Part shown: positions 1 through 6,126 of the stretch, one piece after another
How positions within the stretch are numbered: the stretch's first letter is position 1
Layout: the number at the start of each line of letters is the position of its first letter
Source: Ignavibacteriales bacterium
GTDB taxonomy: Bacteria; Bacteroidota; Ignavibacteria; Ignavibacteriales; Ignavibacteriaceae
Assembly: GCA_027347125.1 (NCBI GenBank)
Contig: DAIERC010000040.1
Span: 1 to 12,088 of the forward strand
Direction: 5' to 3'
Length of the DNA: 12,088 nucleotides
Notes under the pieces: model-generated
What the model saw: only the letters and a program-made list of their open reading frames with translations
Databases searched by the model: none
What the model was told of the DNA's origin: nothing
Program-made: the position numbers and the translations under genes

Positions 1-832
1 TTACTCCGGCAACTGTTTTAAACACAAGTCCGGCATTTGCGTATAAGTATGCCTGGCCGGATGGTATATCGATGTTAGAAGTTTTAGCCGTTGTATCTGT
101 AACTAATACTGCATGAGAATTTACCGTAGGATCGTTACCAACGCCTTCGGCAACAAACTTATAATTTGTATTATATCCCACCAAAATATAATCAACGTAA
201 TAATTACCCGGTTGAAGATCACTAAATGAGAAATTGCCGAGAGAATCTGTAAGTGTATACTTCATCCATTGGCCGCTACCACTCCAGAGATCTACGGTAA
301 TCCACTGAACTCCCTTTTCGCCGGCATCTTTAATCCCATTGTTGTTGCTGTCAAGCCAAACGTTTCCGCCCAAAGTAACAGGAAGAACGGTTTTTGTAAT
401 GCTCCCATCATTATAATTTACAGGTAAAGCGGTTAATGAAGTATCGGCAATCTCGCAATTTGATGTTTCAAATTGAAGAGCGCTGTTTCCAGTTAGATTT
501 GTAAAAACCAGGTTCAAAAGCGTACCGCCTGCAAGATTAATCGGATTAAAATCGTACCAGCTTATAATAATACTACCGTTAGTGTTTTCGTTGTAAATAA
601 AAGTTCCGTGCGAGGGAGAATTTTTTATGCCGGAAAAACGGACAGCGCTCGTATCATATTTTATTACCAGACTAATTGCGCCGATGTTGTTAAAGTTAGT
701 AACGTTAACCGGAACCAGCAGCGTATCGGCTCCCGAATTATAAGTTATGTCGGGAAGATCAATATTAACCTGGGCATGGGAAAAACTAAGAGCGCATAGG
801 GTAAAACTTATAATTAAAAAATACTTAGCCAT
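1..832 (-). CDS. Secreted cohesin-like / SdrD B-like domain protein, 3' end outside the window
   Basis: The reading frame is open from an ATG at 832 to the left edge (277 codons), so only the N-terminal part is seen. Residues 1-20 form a signal peptide (MAKYFLIISF then a hydrophobic stretch ending SHAQ). Residues about 22-145 look like a cohesin domain: VNIDLPD, a VPVNVTNFNNIGA segment, IKYD, IIISWYDF, a Leu/Gly turn and a closing NDGSI are the usual beta-strand landmarks. Residues about 154-250 look like an SdrD B-like (Cna-B/prealbumin-like) repeat: GGNVWLDSNNNGIKDAGE carries the D-x-N-x-N-G-x-x-D-x-x-E calcium-loop pattern (D161 to E172) and is followed by LTDSLGNFSFSDLQPGNYYV. A GGAAAG sequence lies 4 bases before the ATG. 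In this lineage such proteins often end in a type IX secretion sorting domain, but that part is missing here. Probable role: cell-surface or secreted adhesin or scaffold; the partner is unknown. Domain calls are by eye. Confidence 0.85.
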   Translation of the reverse strand, partial: MAKYFLIISFTLCALSFSHAQVNIDLPDITYNSGADTLLVPVNVTNFNNIGAISLVIKYDTSAVRFSGIKNSPSHGTFIYNENTNGSIIISWYDFNPINLAGGTLLNLVFTNLTGNSALQFETSNCEIADTSLTALPVNYNDGSITKTVLPVTLGGNVWLDSNNNGIKDAGEKGVQWITVDLWSGSGQWMKYTLTDSLGNFSFSDLQPGNYYVDYILVGYNTNYKFVAEGVGNDPTVNSHAVLVTDTTAKTSNIDIPSGQAYLYANAGLVFKTVAGV

Positions 833-1183
833 TACACTTTCCACAATTTTTGCATATTAATTAACACAACTTATATGCCGATATTTAAAACCGAATATAT
901 ACGAATTTTAAAGTTTTTTTATAAATGATGTGTTTATTTTGTTTCATAATAAGAAAGGGAAATTAGGGATGTAATCTTTTAAGAACCTGGCTGGAAAAAT
1001 ACATCAACAAGGTCATAAGAGAATAGCTGTTTTTAAATTATACTTATAACCATTTTAACTATCGATGGAATTAACTTTCACGTATTAAGTTTCTAATCAA
1101 CTTACATTATAAATATTCCCCAAGTTGTCGTCCAAACTTATTTCATCTTAAATTATTATTATTGGCCAGGCGACAAATTAAAA
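833..1183. other. AT-rich intergenic spacer, no gene seen
   Basis: These 351 bases separate the B12-binding subunit gene from the cohesin-like protein gene, both on the minus strand. I see no open frame with protein-like composition on either strand, no tRNA or riboswitch fold, and no clear rho-independent terminator. The promoter of the cohesin-like gene should lie here. The sequence is too AT-rich to single out one -10 box; a TATATT on the minus strand about 60 bases before the start codon is possible but lacks a convincing partner. Confidence 0.5.
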
Positions 1184-1591
1184 TTATTCTTTCGGGTTAG
1201 ATTCACGCCATTGTTTAATATATTCAGCTATTGCTGTGGTAGGCGCACCGGGAGTAAACAGCTCGCCTACCCCCATCTTTTTTAATTCGGTAATATCTTC
1301 TTCGGGGATAATTCCGCCACCGGTTAAAAGGACATCGTTCAGTCCTTTTTCTTTCATCAAGTTTAAAATCTTCGGCAATATTGTCATGTGTGCACCCGAA
1401 AGGATACTTATACCGATAACATCAACATCTTCCTGAACAGCGGCTTCCACTATCATTTCCGGCGTTTGCCTTAATCCCGTATAAATAACCTCCATACCGG
1501 CGTCTCTTAATGCCGCGGCAATAACCTTCGCGCCTCTATCGTGCCCGTCTAAGCCTGCTTTAGCAACCAACACTCTAATTTTGTTTTCCAT
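1184..1591 (-). CDS. Stand-alone cobalamin (B12)-binding subunit of methylmalonyl-CoA-mutase type
   Basis: This 135-residue protein is a complete B12-binding Rossmann domain like the C-terminal domain of methylmalonyl-CoA mutase. Visible motifs are the D-x-H-x-x-G box (DGHDRG, residues 15-20, with H17 expected to replace the lower axial ligand of B12), the S-x-L box (S62-I-L64) and the glycine-rich turn TGGG (90-93). The start VRVLVAK-like strand (IRVLVAKAGLDGHDRG) is typical of small subunits of split acyl-CoA mutases. An ATG at 1600 is in frame, but the AAAGGA at 1600-1605 touches it and sits 8 bases before the ATG at 1591, so the inner start is preferred. The gene follows the HIT gene by 3-12 bases and is the last of its cluster. 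No catalytic mutase subunit or MeaB-type GTPase is in the window, so the partner (methylmalonyl-CoA mutase or a related isobutyryl- or ethylmalonyl-type mutase) cannot be assigned. Confidence 0.88.
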   Translation of the reverse strand: MENKIRVLVAKAGLDGHDRGAKVIAAALRDAGMEVIYTGLRQTPEMIVEAAVQEDVDVIGISILSGAHMTILPKILNLMKEKGLNDVLLTGGGIIPEEDITELKKMGVGELFTPGAPTTAIAEYIKQWRESNPKE

Positions 1592-1598
1592 ATTTTGC

Positions 1599-1605
1599 AT
1601 CCTTT
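1599..1605 (-). promoter_or_regulatory. Ribosome binding site deciding the start of the B12-binding subunit
   Basis: AAAGGAT on the minus strand overlaps the outer ATG (1600-1598) but stands at normal spacing, about 8-9 bases, from the ATG at 1591. It lies directly after the HIT stop codon (1606-1604), so the two genes are probably translated together. Confidence 0.55.
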
Positions 1606-2017
1606 AAGAATTTACTTCCGAACGAATTTTATCTGCGTACTCCCGCATAGAGCTATCGAGATAATTTTTTAGGTTAAGTTTAAATTTAAAATCATCTTCA
1701 TCATAACTCGGGATAATGTGAAAATGAAAATGGAACACCGACTGCCCTGCAGCCGTGCCGTTATTTGTAATAACATTGAAACCGTCGGGAGTTAAACTTT
1801 TCACAATAGCAACCGACAGCAATTTTGTAGTTTTAATTAATTTAGCCAAGATATCATCGGGAACAGCTAAAAAATTTTCATAATGCGTTTTGGGAATAAC
1901 CAGGGTATGCCCGAAATTAACCGGGCGAATATCGAGAAAAGAAATGATATCATCATCCTCAAATAAAATTTCGGCGTTTGAGTTACGGTTAATTATATTA
2001 CAGAAGATACAATTCAT
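1604..2017 (-). CDS. HIT family nucleotide hydrolase/transferase (HinT-like)
   Basis: This 137-residue protein has the normal length of a bacterial HIT protein. The histidine triad is at H96-F-H98-F-H100 (FHFHFHIIP), with the middle His expected to be the nucleophile that forms the nucleotidyl intermediate. It is preceded by NNGTAAGQSV, the usual phosphate-binding segment. The N-terminal C3-x-x-C6 pair (MNCIFC) together with H45 suggests the structural zinc site of the HinT-like branch. FLDIRPVNFGHTLVIPK (27-43) is the conserved nucleoside-binding core. Such enzymes hydrolyse purine nucleoside phosphoramidates or related AMP conjugates; the natural substrate here is not known. It follows the PLP enzyme gene by 57 bases and precedes the B12 subunit almost without a gap. 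No strong Shine-Dalgarno is seen; the start agrees with family length. Confidence 0.92.
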   Translation of the reverse strand: MNCIFCNIINRNSNAEILFEDDDIISFLDIRPVNFGHTLVIPKTHYENFLAVPDDILAKLIKTTKLLSVAIVKSLTPDGFNVITNNGTAAGQSVFHFHFHIIPSYDEDDFKFKLNLKNYLDSSMREYADKIRSEVNS

Positions 2018-2074
2018 AGGGTAAAAATAAGGCTAATATAGTTATCAGGCAAAATATTAAACGTAATCTCCCTC

Positions 2075-3037
2075 TCATTTAAGCTCAAGGTATTCTTTCC
2101 TTTTACCGAACACACCAAACAACCCGCCGGTGTGGAGGAAAATATACTTCGTACCGAGATTCTTATTTAGAAAATTTTCTTTGTATGCATAAAACGCTTT
2201 GCCTGTGTAAGCGGGGTCTAAAAGTATGCCGGTGGAATTAGCGAACTTTTTTATAAGATTAATTTTATTCGAAGAAATCTTTTTATATCCTTCGTTTGAG
2301 TATCCGTCTAGAACAACAAGATTGTCTTCGGTAATTTCATTAGGAAGCTTATAGTCCCAAACGCACCCGCGAGCAAGATTAAGAATTTTATTTGTTATTA
2401 CGGTTTTGTTATAAAGAACGTTAACGGCGTAAACCTTAATATCCAGACCCGCAAAAGCTAAACCAGCAAGCAAACCGGCAGCCGTTCCGCCTGAGCCGGC
2501 AGCGCATACAATACCTTTTATTTTCTTTAGGTCAGTTTGTTTTTTCAGTTCGTCGATAACATCAATATATCCCCAAATGCCAAGTGTTGTTGAACCGCCT
2601 TCGGGAATTACATAAACATTTTTACCCTTCTTAAAATAATTTTTTCTTTCCTCAAACATTATTTCGTTAACGCCGGCAAATTCTTTTTTATTAAGGCAAA
2701 CAACATCCGCGCCGTATATTTTATCAAGGAATAAATTTCCTTCCGGGTTTGAAGAATTTTTTCCCCAAAGAAATATTTTCGATTTCAGGCCTGCCTGGGC
2801 AGCCGCAATTACAGCGGCTCTCGCATGATTTGACTGCTCACCGCCGGTAGTAAAAATATAATCTGCTTTTTCTTTTTTAGCCTGGTAAATAAGATATTCA
2901 AGCTTTCTTATTTTGTTTCCCGAAAGTTCTACACCGGTAAAATCATCGCGCTTTATTAAAAATTTGTTACCGTTAAAATTAATAACTTGTAAAGGCGTGG
3001 GCACGTTTGCAAAATAAATTTTCTTTGGCTTTATCAT
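2075..3037 (-). CDS. PLP-dependent D-cysteine desulfhydrase / ACC deaminase family enzyme, probably D-cysteine desulfhydrase type
   Basis: This 320-residue cytoplasmic enzyme belongs to the fold-type II PLP family. K42 in SGNKIRKLEY is the expected Schiff-base lysine; GGEQSNHARA (65-74) is the cofactor and substrate loop; GSGGTAAG (181-188) binds the PLP phosphate; GGSTTLGIWGY (147-157) and DGYSNEGY (244-251) are family motifs. Two positions reported to separate ACC deaminase (Glu and Leu) from D-cysteine desulfhydrase (Ser/Thr and Thr) appear here as T278 in DPAYTGK and T303 in LHTGG. This favours desulfhydration of D-cysteine to pyruvate, sulfide and ammonia, although other D-amino acids or beta-substituted substrates are possible. 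The longest frame starts at a GTG at 3049 inside kdsB; the ATG at 3037 is preferred because GGTGAT at 3045-3050 is 7 bases upstream. It begins 1 base after the kdsB stop, so the pair is likely coupled. Confidence 0.88.
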   Translation of the reverse strand: MIKPKKIYFANVPTPLQVINFNGNKFLIKRDDFTGVELSGNKIRKLEYLIYQAKKEKADYIFTTGGEQSNHARAAVIAAAQAGLKSKIFLWGKNSSNPEGNLFLDKIYGADVVCLNKKEFAGVNEIMFEERKNYFKKGKNVYVIPEGGSTTLGIWGYIDVIDELKKQTDLKKIKGIVCAAGSGGTAAGLLAGLAFAGLDIKVYAVNVLYNKTVITNKILNLARGCVWDYKLPNEITEDNLVVLDGYSNEGYKKISSNKINLIKKFANSTGILLDPAYTGKAFYAYKENFLNKNLGTKYIFLHTGGLFGVFGKRKEYLELK

Positions 3038-3038
3038 T

Positions 3039-3806
3039 TTAAATATCACCGTTGTTTTTTATATAGCGCTCATAAAATAATCTTGCTCTCTGCAAATCAT
3101 CAGGCGTATCAACAGCCAGGTTTTCAAAATCCGTAGTAACAACTTTAATTTTAAAGCCGTTCTCCAGCATCCTCAGCTGTTCCAATTTTTCTATTTGTTC
3201 AAGATCGGTAGGAGTAAGCTCCGTAAATTTAAGAAGTGATTCTCTCCGGTAAACATATAGCCCGATGTGTTTAAATATTTCGGCTTTTTGTATTCTATCC
3301 AGATTGGTTTTTGCGTCTCTTACATAAGGAATTGGAGACCTGGAAAAATAAAGGGCAAAGTTATTATAATCGAAAACAACTTTTACTACCGAGGGTGATT
3401 TCAATTCTTCAACCGACTCGATTCTTTTTGCAAGCGTTGAGACATTAACGGTAAGATCAAATAGGAGAGGTTCGATAGCCTGATCTATCATTTCACCTTT
3501 TATAAAAGGCTCGTCGCCCTGTATATTAACAATTATTTTGGCATACGGAAGCGTACGCGCAACAAATGCAATCCTATCTGAACCCGTAGAAATATCTTTC
3601 GGAGTAACAACAACCTTTGCGCCGAAGCTTTCGGCTACTTGCGCAACTTTCTCATCATCTACCGCAATAATTACTTCGTTTAATAATTTAGATTTAAGAG
3701 TACTTTCGTAAGTATGTTGAATCATCGGCTTGCCGCCGATATTTGCAAGCGGTTTTCCCATCAATCTTGTTGATGCGAATCGCGCGGGAATTATTCCAAC
3801 TATCAT
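3039..3806 (-). CDS. kdsB: 3-deoxy-manno-octulosonate cytidylyltransferase (CMP-Kdo synthetase)
   Basis: KdsB activates Kdo with CTP to give CMP-Kdo, the donor for the inner core of lipopolysaccharide; it acts in the cytoplasm. The 255-residue length is normal. Family motifs in order: IIPARFASTRLMGKPL (5-20, nucleotide binding), GSDRIA (75-80), VNIQGDEP (93-100, with D98 as expected magnesium ligand), FSRSPIPYVR (154-163), HIGLYVYR (180-187), EKLEQLRMLE (206-215) and VDTPDDL (232-238). All motifs are intact. The ATG at 3806 places IIPAR at the usual distance from the N terminus. There is no Shine-Dalgarno, only an AT-rich leader containing a period-14 repeat. The gene precedes the PLP enzyme by 1 base. 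Other Kdo genes (kdsA, kdsC, kdsD) are not in the window. Its presence indicates a Gram-negative outer membrane. Confidence 0.97.
   Translation of the reverse strand: MIVGIIPARFASTRLMGKPLANIGGKPMIQHTYESTLKSKLLNEVIIAVDDEKVAQVAESFGAKVVVTPKDISTGSDRIAFVARTLPYAKIIVNIQGDEPFIKGEMIDQAIEPLLFDLTVNVSTLAKRIESVEELKSPSVVKVVFDYNNFALYFSRSPIPYVRDAKTNLDRIQKAEIFKHIGLYVYRRESLLKFTELTPTDLEQIEKLEQLRMLENGFKIKVVTTDFENLAVDTPDDLQRARLFYERYIKNNGDI
3045..3050 (-). promoter_or_regulatory. Ribosome binding site of the PLP enzyme gene, inside the 3' end of kdsB
   Basis: GGTGAT on the minus strand matches the 3' half of the extended anti-Shine-Dalgarno partner and lies 7 bases before the ATG at 3037. It is built from the last kdsB codons, which supports coupling and argues against the GTG at 3049. 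Confidence 0.5.
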
Positions 3807-3811
3807 TTAAT

Positions 3812-3844
3812 AATTAAAAATTATGAATTAAAAAATATGAATTA
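3812..3844. repeat. Period-14 AT repeat between gatC and kdsB
   Basis: Two 14-base units, AATTAAAAATTATG (3812-3825) and AATTAAAAAATATG (3826-3839), differ at one base and are followed by a partial third unit AATTA. The array fills nearly all of the 42-base gap between the gatC stop and the kdsB start. A repeat of the same period and similar composition follows batE at 6095-6126. Confidence 0.75.
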
Positions 3845-3848
3845 CTTA

Positions 3849-4142
3849 TCACTCACCGCCGATAACTTTAGGCACCTTGAAAAATTCATCATCGCTGTCG
3901 GGAGCATTTTTTAACGCTTCTTCCCTTTTAACCGAAGGTTTGGCAACGTCTTCTCTAAAGACATTTTCGCCTTCAACTGGATGCGATAAAGGATTTACAT
4001 TTTCCGTATCAAGTTCGTTTAGCTTTTCGATATAACTTAATATTTCGTTAAGCTGTTCGGTAAAGTTTTCAAGTTCCTCACCGCTGAATTTTAATCTAGC
4101 AAGTTCGGCTATATGCTCAACATCTTTTCTGGTAACAGACAT
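3849..4142 (-). CDS. gatC: Asp-tRNA(Asn)/Glu-tRNA(Gln) amidotransferase subunit C
   Basis: GatC is the small subunit of the GatCAB amidotransferase, which converts misacylated Glu-tRNA(Gln) and/or Asp-tRNA(Asn) to the correct form; it braces the GatA-GatB interface. The 97-residue sequence carries the family signature throughout: DVEHIAELARLKFSGEE (7-23), FTEQLNEILSYIEKLNELDT (27-46), VNPLSHPVEGENVFREDV (49-66), and the end REEALKNAPDSDDEFFKVPKVI. The length is normal. The start ATG follows the plsC stop by 1 base, and AAAGG in the last plsC codons serves as ribosome binding site. gatA and gatB are absent from the window, so the subunits are encoded apart, as in many bacteria. Confidence 0.96.
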   Translation of the reverse strand: MSVTRKDVEHIAELARLKFSGEELENFTEQLNEILSYIEKLNELDTENVNPLSHPVEGENVFREDVAKPSVKREEALKNAPDSDDEFFKVPKVIGGE

Positions 4143-4143
4143 T

Positions 4144-4854
4144 TCAATTACCTTTCTTTAAATTTTGAATTACAATGTTCCTTACTTTTTCCATTAATTC
4201 AACTTCTTCTTTTCTGTTTGTTACATTGCCGGTTGTAATAGGTTCGGCAAAGTGAATATTTATTGTACCCTTTTTTATTTTAAATTTTCCTTTGGGTAGT
4301 ATTTTATCGGTGCCGCTTAACGAAACAGGAACAATCGGGTATCCAACTCTGGAGGCAAGATAAAACGCACCTCTTTTAAACTGCTGCACTTCGCCGGTTT
4401 TACTGCGCGTACCTTCGGCAAAAAGCAAAACCGATCTCCCTTTTTCGGACATTAATTTTTTAGCTTGCTCTATACTTTTTATTGCGCTGTCAACTTTTTG
4501 TCTGTCAATCATTATGTACGGACCAAGCCGCATCTGCCATCCGAATAAAGGGATTTTTGCCAGTTCTTTTTTATAAATTATACTTGTTTGTTGCGGCACC
4601 GACGCTTGAACGGCTGGGATATCAAACTGACTGCTGTTGTTTGAGACAAAAATGTACGCTTCGTTTTTATTAATATTTTCCAGGCCGGTTATGTTTAACT
4701 TAACGCCGGCTATTCCCAAAATACCTTTACCAAAAACTCTGGATAATTTAAAATAAAGATTATGGCTTCTGTCCACAATCCCGGCAATCAGTGCAAAGAA
4801 GGAAACTATGATAGTGTATATTACAATTAATAACAGCTTAAAATACGAGATCAC
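4144..4854 (-). CDS. PlsC-type 1-acylglycerol-3-phosphate acyltransferase homologue with Asn at the catalytic His position
   Basis: This 236-residue membrane protein has an N-terminal hydrophobic helix (about 4-26) and the LPLAT/PlsC fold. Motif II is GPYIMIDR (111-118), motif III FAEGTRS (145-151, where FPEGTRS is usual) and motif IV YPIVPV (172-177). Motif I, normally N-H-x4-D, reads SNNSSQFDIP (71-80): D78 is kept but the catalytic His is N73 (codon AAC, 4638-4636; CAC would be His). PlsC transfers an acyl chain to lysophosphatidic acid to make phosphatidic acid; this copy may be inactive, altered in function, or carry a base-call error. The start is a GTG directly after the peptidase stop (TAAGTG), with GAAGG 7 bases upstream, so the two genes are tightly coupled. 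I withhold the plsC symbol because of the motif change. Confidence 0.9.
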   Translation of the reverse strand: MISYFKLLLIVIYTIIVSFFALIAGIVDRSHNLYFKLSRVFGKGILGIAGVKLNITGLENINKNEAYIFVSNNSSQFDIPAVQASVPQQTSIIYKKELAKIPLFGWQMRLGPYIMIDRQKVDSAIKSIEQAKKLMSEKGRSVLLFAEGTRSKTGEVQQFKRGAFYLASRVGYPIVPVSLSGTDKILPKGKFKIKKGTINIHFAEPITTGNVTNRKEEVELMEKVRNIVIQNLKKGN

Positions 4855-6000
4855 TTAATTACCTTCATAGTTTAAATTATCATCGGGTTTATCAGAGGGA
4901 GTAAAAGCAGGAAGAATAATTTTATTGATGGCCGATATTCTATTTTTTATTGAAGGATGACTGTAGAAAAACCATTCCACCAAGGGATGCGGCTCTCTGT
5001 CGCCCAGGTTTTGATCTGTTAATTTTTCAAGCGTCGCAATAAAGGCTTCTTTTTTACGGGTTGAGCGAATTGCGTATTCATCGGCTTCATATTCGAATTT
5101 CCTCGATAAAATATTTGTAAGCGGAGTTAAAAAAACACCGACAAACATTGCCCACAACGAAAGCAAAGGCAAAGCGGCTATTTGAACTATCGATTTAAAA
5201 TTGAACCAGCCAAGTGAAACATCATATAAATATGCGATTAAAAAAAGCATAAAAAAACTTGAGCAGGTTCCTATAAAAATATTTTTGATTATATGTTTCT
5301 TTTTGTAGTGCCCCAGCTCGTGGGCAATTACGGTTTCTATTTCATCCTGTGAATAATTATCAACAAGAGTATCGCCCAATAAAATTCTTTTGGATTTTCC
5401 GATTCCGGTAAAAGCAGCGTTTGCTTTTTTGGTATTCTTACTCATGTTAAACTTGTAAACATTCTCAACCTTAATACCGGCTTCAACGGCGAGTTTATTA
5501 ATTTTCGATTTTAACGATTCGTCTTCTAACGGTGTGATTTTATAAAAAAGAGGAAGTATTATAACCGGAACAACCCGCGCAAGTATAACCGAAATTAAAA
5601 ATAATATTATTGCAAAAGGAAGCCACCACATATTGCCGTACTTATTAAGCGAGAAAAAGAAAATAAGCAATACCGGAACACCGATTAACAGAGAAACAAG
5701 AACACCTTTAAGATCTTCCCAAATCCATTTCCAGAAAGTTTGATTTGAAAGATTGTATTTATGCTCCAGGTAAAATTCGGTGTAGTAGTTAACCGGAAAG
5801 TAAACAACCCCGCCGGCAAAACCTATCGTCATAAAAAACATTATAAACATCAGGTAACTATTATTTGTGTAAGCCGCTAAATAATATTGAAGCGCTAAGC
5901 TATAACCCGAAGCAACAAACAAGAATAACAAGATGAAGCTAGATATACCTTTAGATATGCCGATAGCCAGTTTTAAATTATTATATTTTTTGGGATTCAT
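4855..6000 (-). CDS. M48A family (Ste24/CAAX protease 1-like) integral membrane zinc metallopeptidase
   Basis: The 381-residue protein has about six hydrophobic segments (near 19-42, 48-70, 100-117, 126-150, 238-260 and 272-292), like Ste24. The zinc site is H227-E-L-G-H231 (HELGHYKKKH) with the third ligand E305 in EADEYAIR. Upstream of it, NMSKNTKKANAAFTGIG and KRILLGDTLVDNYS correspond to the conserved substrate-binding strand and following helix of M48A enzymes; EWFFYSHPSIKNRI near the C terminus is another family mark. In eukaryotes these enzymes cut prenylated CAAX proteins; bacteria lack that pathway, so here quality control of membrane proteins or processing of an unknown substrate is more likely. 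This is the first gene after the Bat terminator, so a promoter should lie in 6001-6059. No Shine-Dalgarno is visible before the ATG. Confidence 0.93.
   Translation of the reverse strand: MNPKKYNNLKLAIGISKGISSFILLFLFVASGYSLALQYYLAAYTNNSYLMFIMFFMTIGFAGGVVYFPVNYYTEFYLEHKYNLSNQTFWKWIWEDLKGVLVSLLIGVPVLLIFFFSLNKYGNMWWLPFAIILFLISVILARVVPVIILPLFYKITPLEDESLKSKINKLAVEAGIKVENVYKFNMSKNTKKANAAFTGIGKSKRILLGDTLVDNYSQDEIETVIAHELGHYKKKHIIKNIFIGTCSSFFMLFLIAYLYDVSLGWFNFKSIVQIAALPLLSLWAMFVGVFLTPLTNILSRKFEYEADEYAIRSTRKKEAFIATLEKLTDQNLGDREPHPLVEWFFYSHPSIKNRISAINKIILPAFTPSDKPDDNLNYEGN
4862..4866 (-). promoter_or_regulatory. Ribosome binding site supporting a GTG start for the acyltransferase
   Basis: GAAGG on the minus strand lies within the last codons of the peptidase gene and 7 bases before the GTG at 4854. 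The arrangement stop-then-start without a gap supports translational coupling. Confidence 0.55.
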
Positions 6001-6059
6001 GATGTAAAAATAACCTATAAAAGTCAGCTAATCAATTATTTAATAATACGAAAAACATT

Positions 6060-6092
6060 AAAAAATCCCGCACTATAAAACAGTTACGGGAT
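6060..6092 (-). terminator. Rho-independent terminator at the end of the Bat operon
   Basis: On the minus strand ATCCCG (6092-6087) pairs with CGGGAT (6070-6065), six base pairs, with a further ACT/AGT pairing inside after a small bulge. The hairpin is followed at once by six T residues (6065-6060). It lies about 34 bases after the batE stop and before the peptidase gene, which separates the two transcription units. Confidence 0.75.
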
Positions 6093-6094
6093 AA

Positions 6095-6126
6095 AATTAA
6101 GAATTAAAAATTAAGAATTAAAAATT
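6095..6126. repeat. Period-14 (7+7) AT repeat after batE
   Basis: The plus strand reads AATTAAG, AATTAAA, AATTAAG, AATTAAA, AATT: four perfect heptamers that alternate at one base, giving a 14-base period over 32 bases. It begins at the last base of the batE stop codon and ends a few bases before the terminator hairpin. It resembles the array at 3812-3844 in period, composition and position. Confidence 0.8.

Noticed and set aside
608..799. Plus-strand open frame of 63 codons
   Set aside because: It lies antisense to the cohesin-like domain, which has a signal peptide and recognisable motifs on the minus strand.
1133..1140. Minus-strand TAAGTTTG matching the TAnnTTTG promoter box
   Set aside because: No TTG at the expected distance upstream, and about 300 bases from the next start codon.
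1125..1176. Inverted repeat TTGTCG / CGACAA downstream of the B12-subunit gene
   Set aside because: Only six base pairs with a 40-base loop and no T-tract after it; not a terminator.
6005..6035. Possible Bacteroidota-type promoter (TTG, 20 bases, TATTTTTA) before the M48 peptidase gene
   Set aside because: The last base of the -7 box is off consensus, the spacing is one too long, and transcription would begin at the start codon itself.
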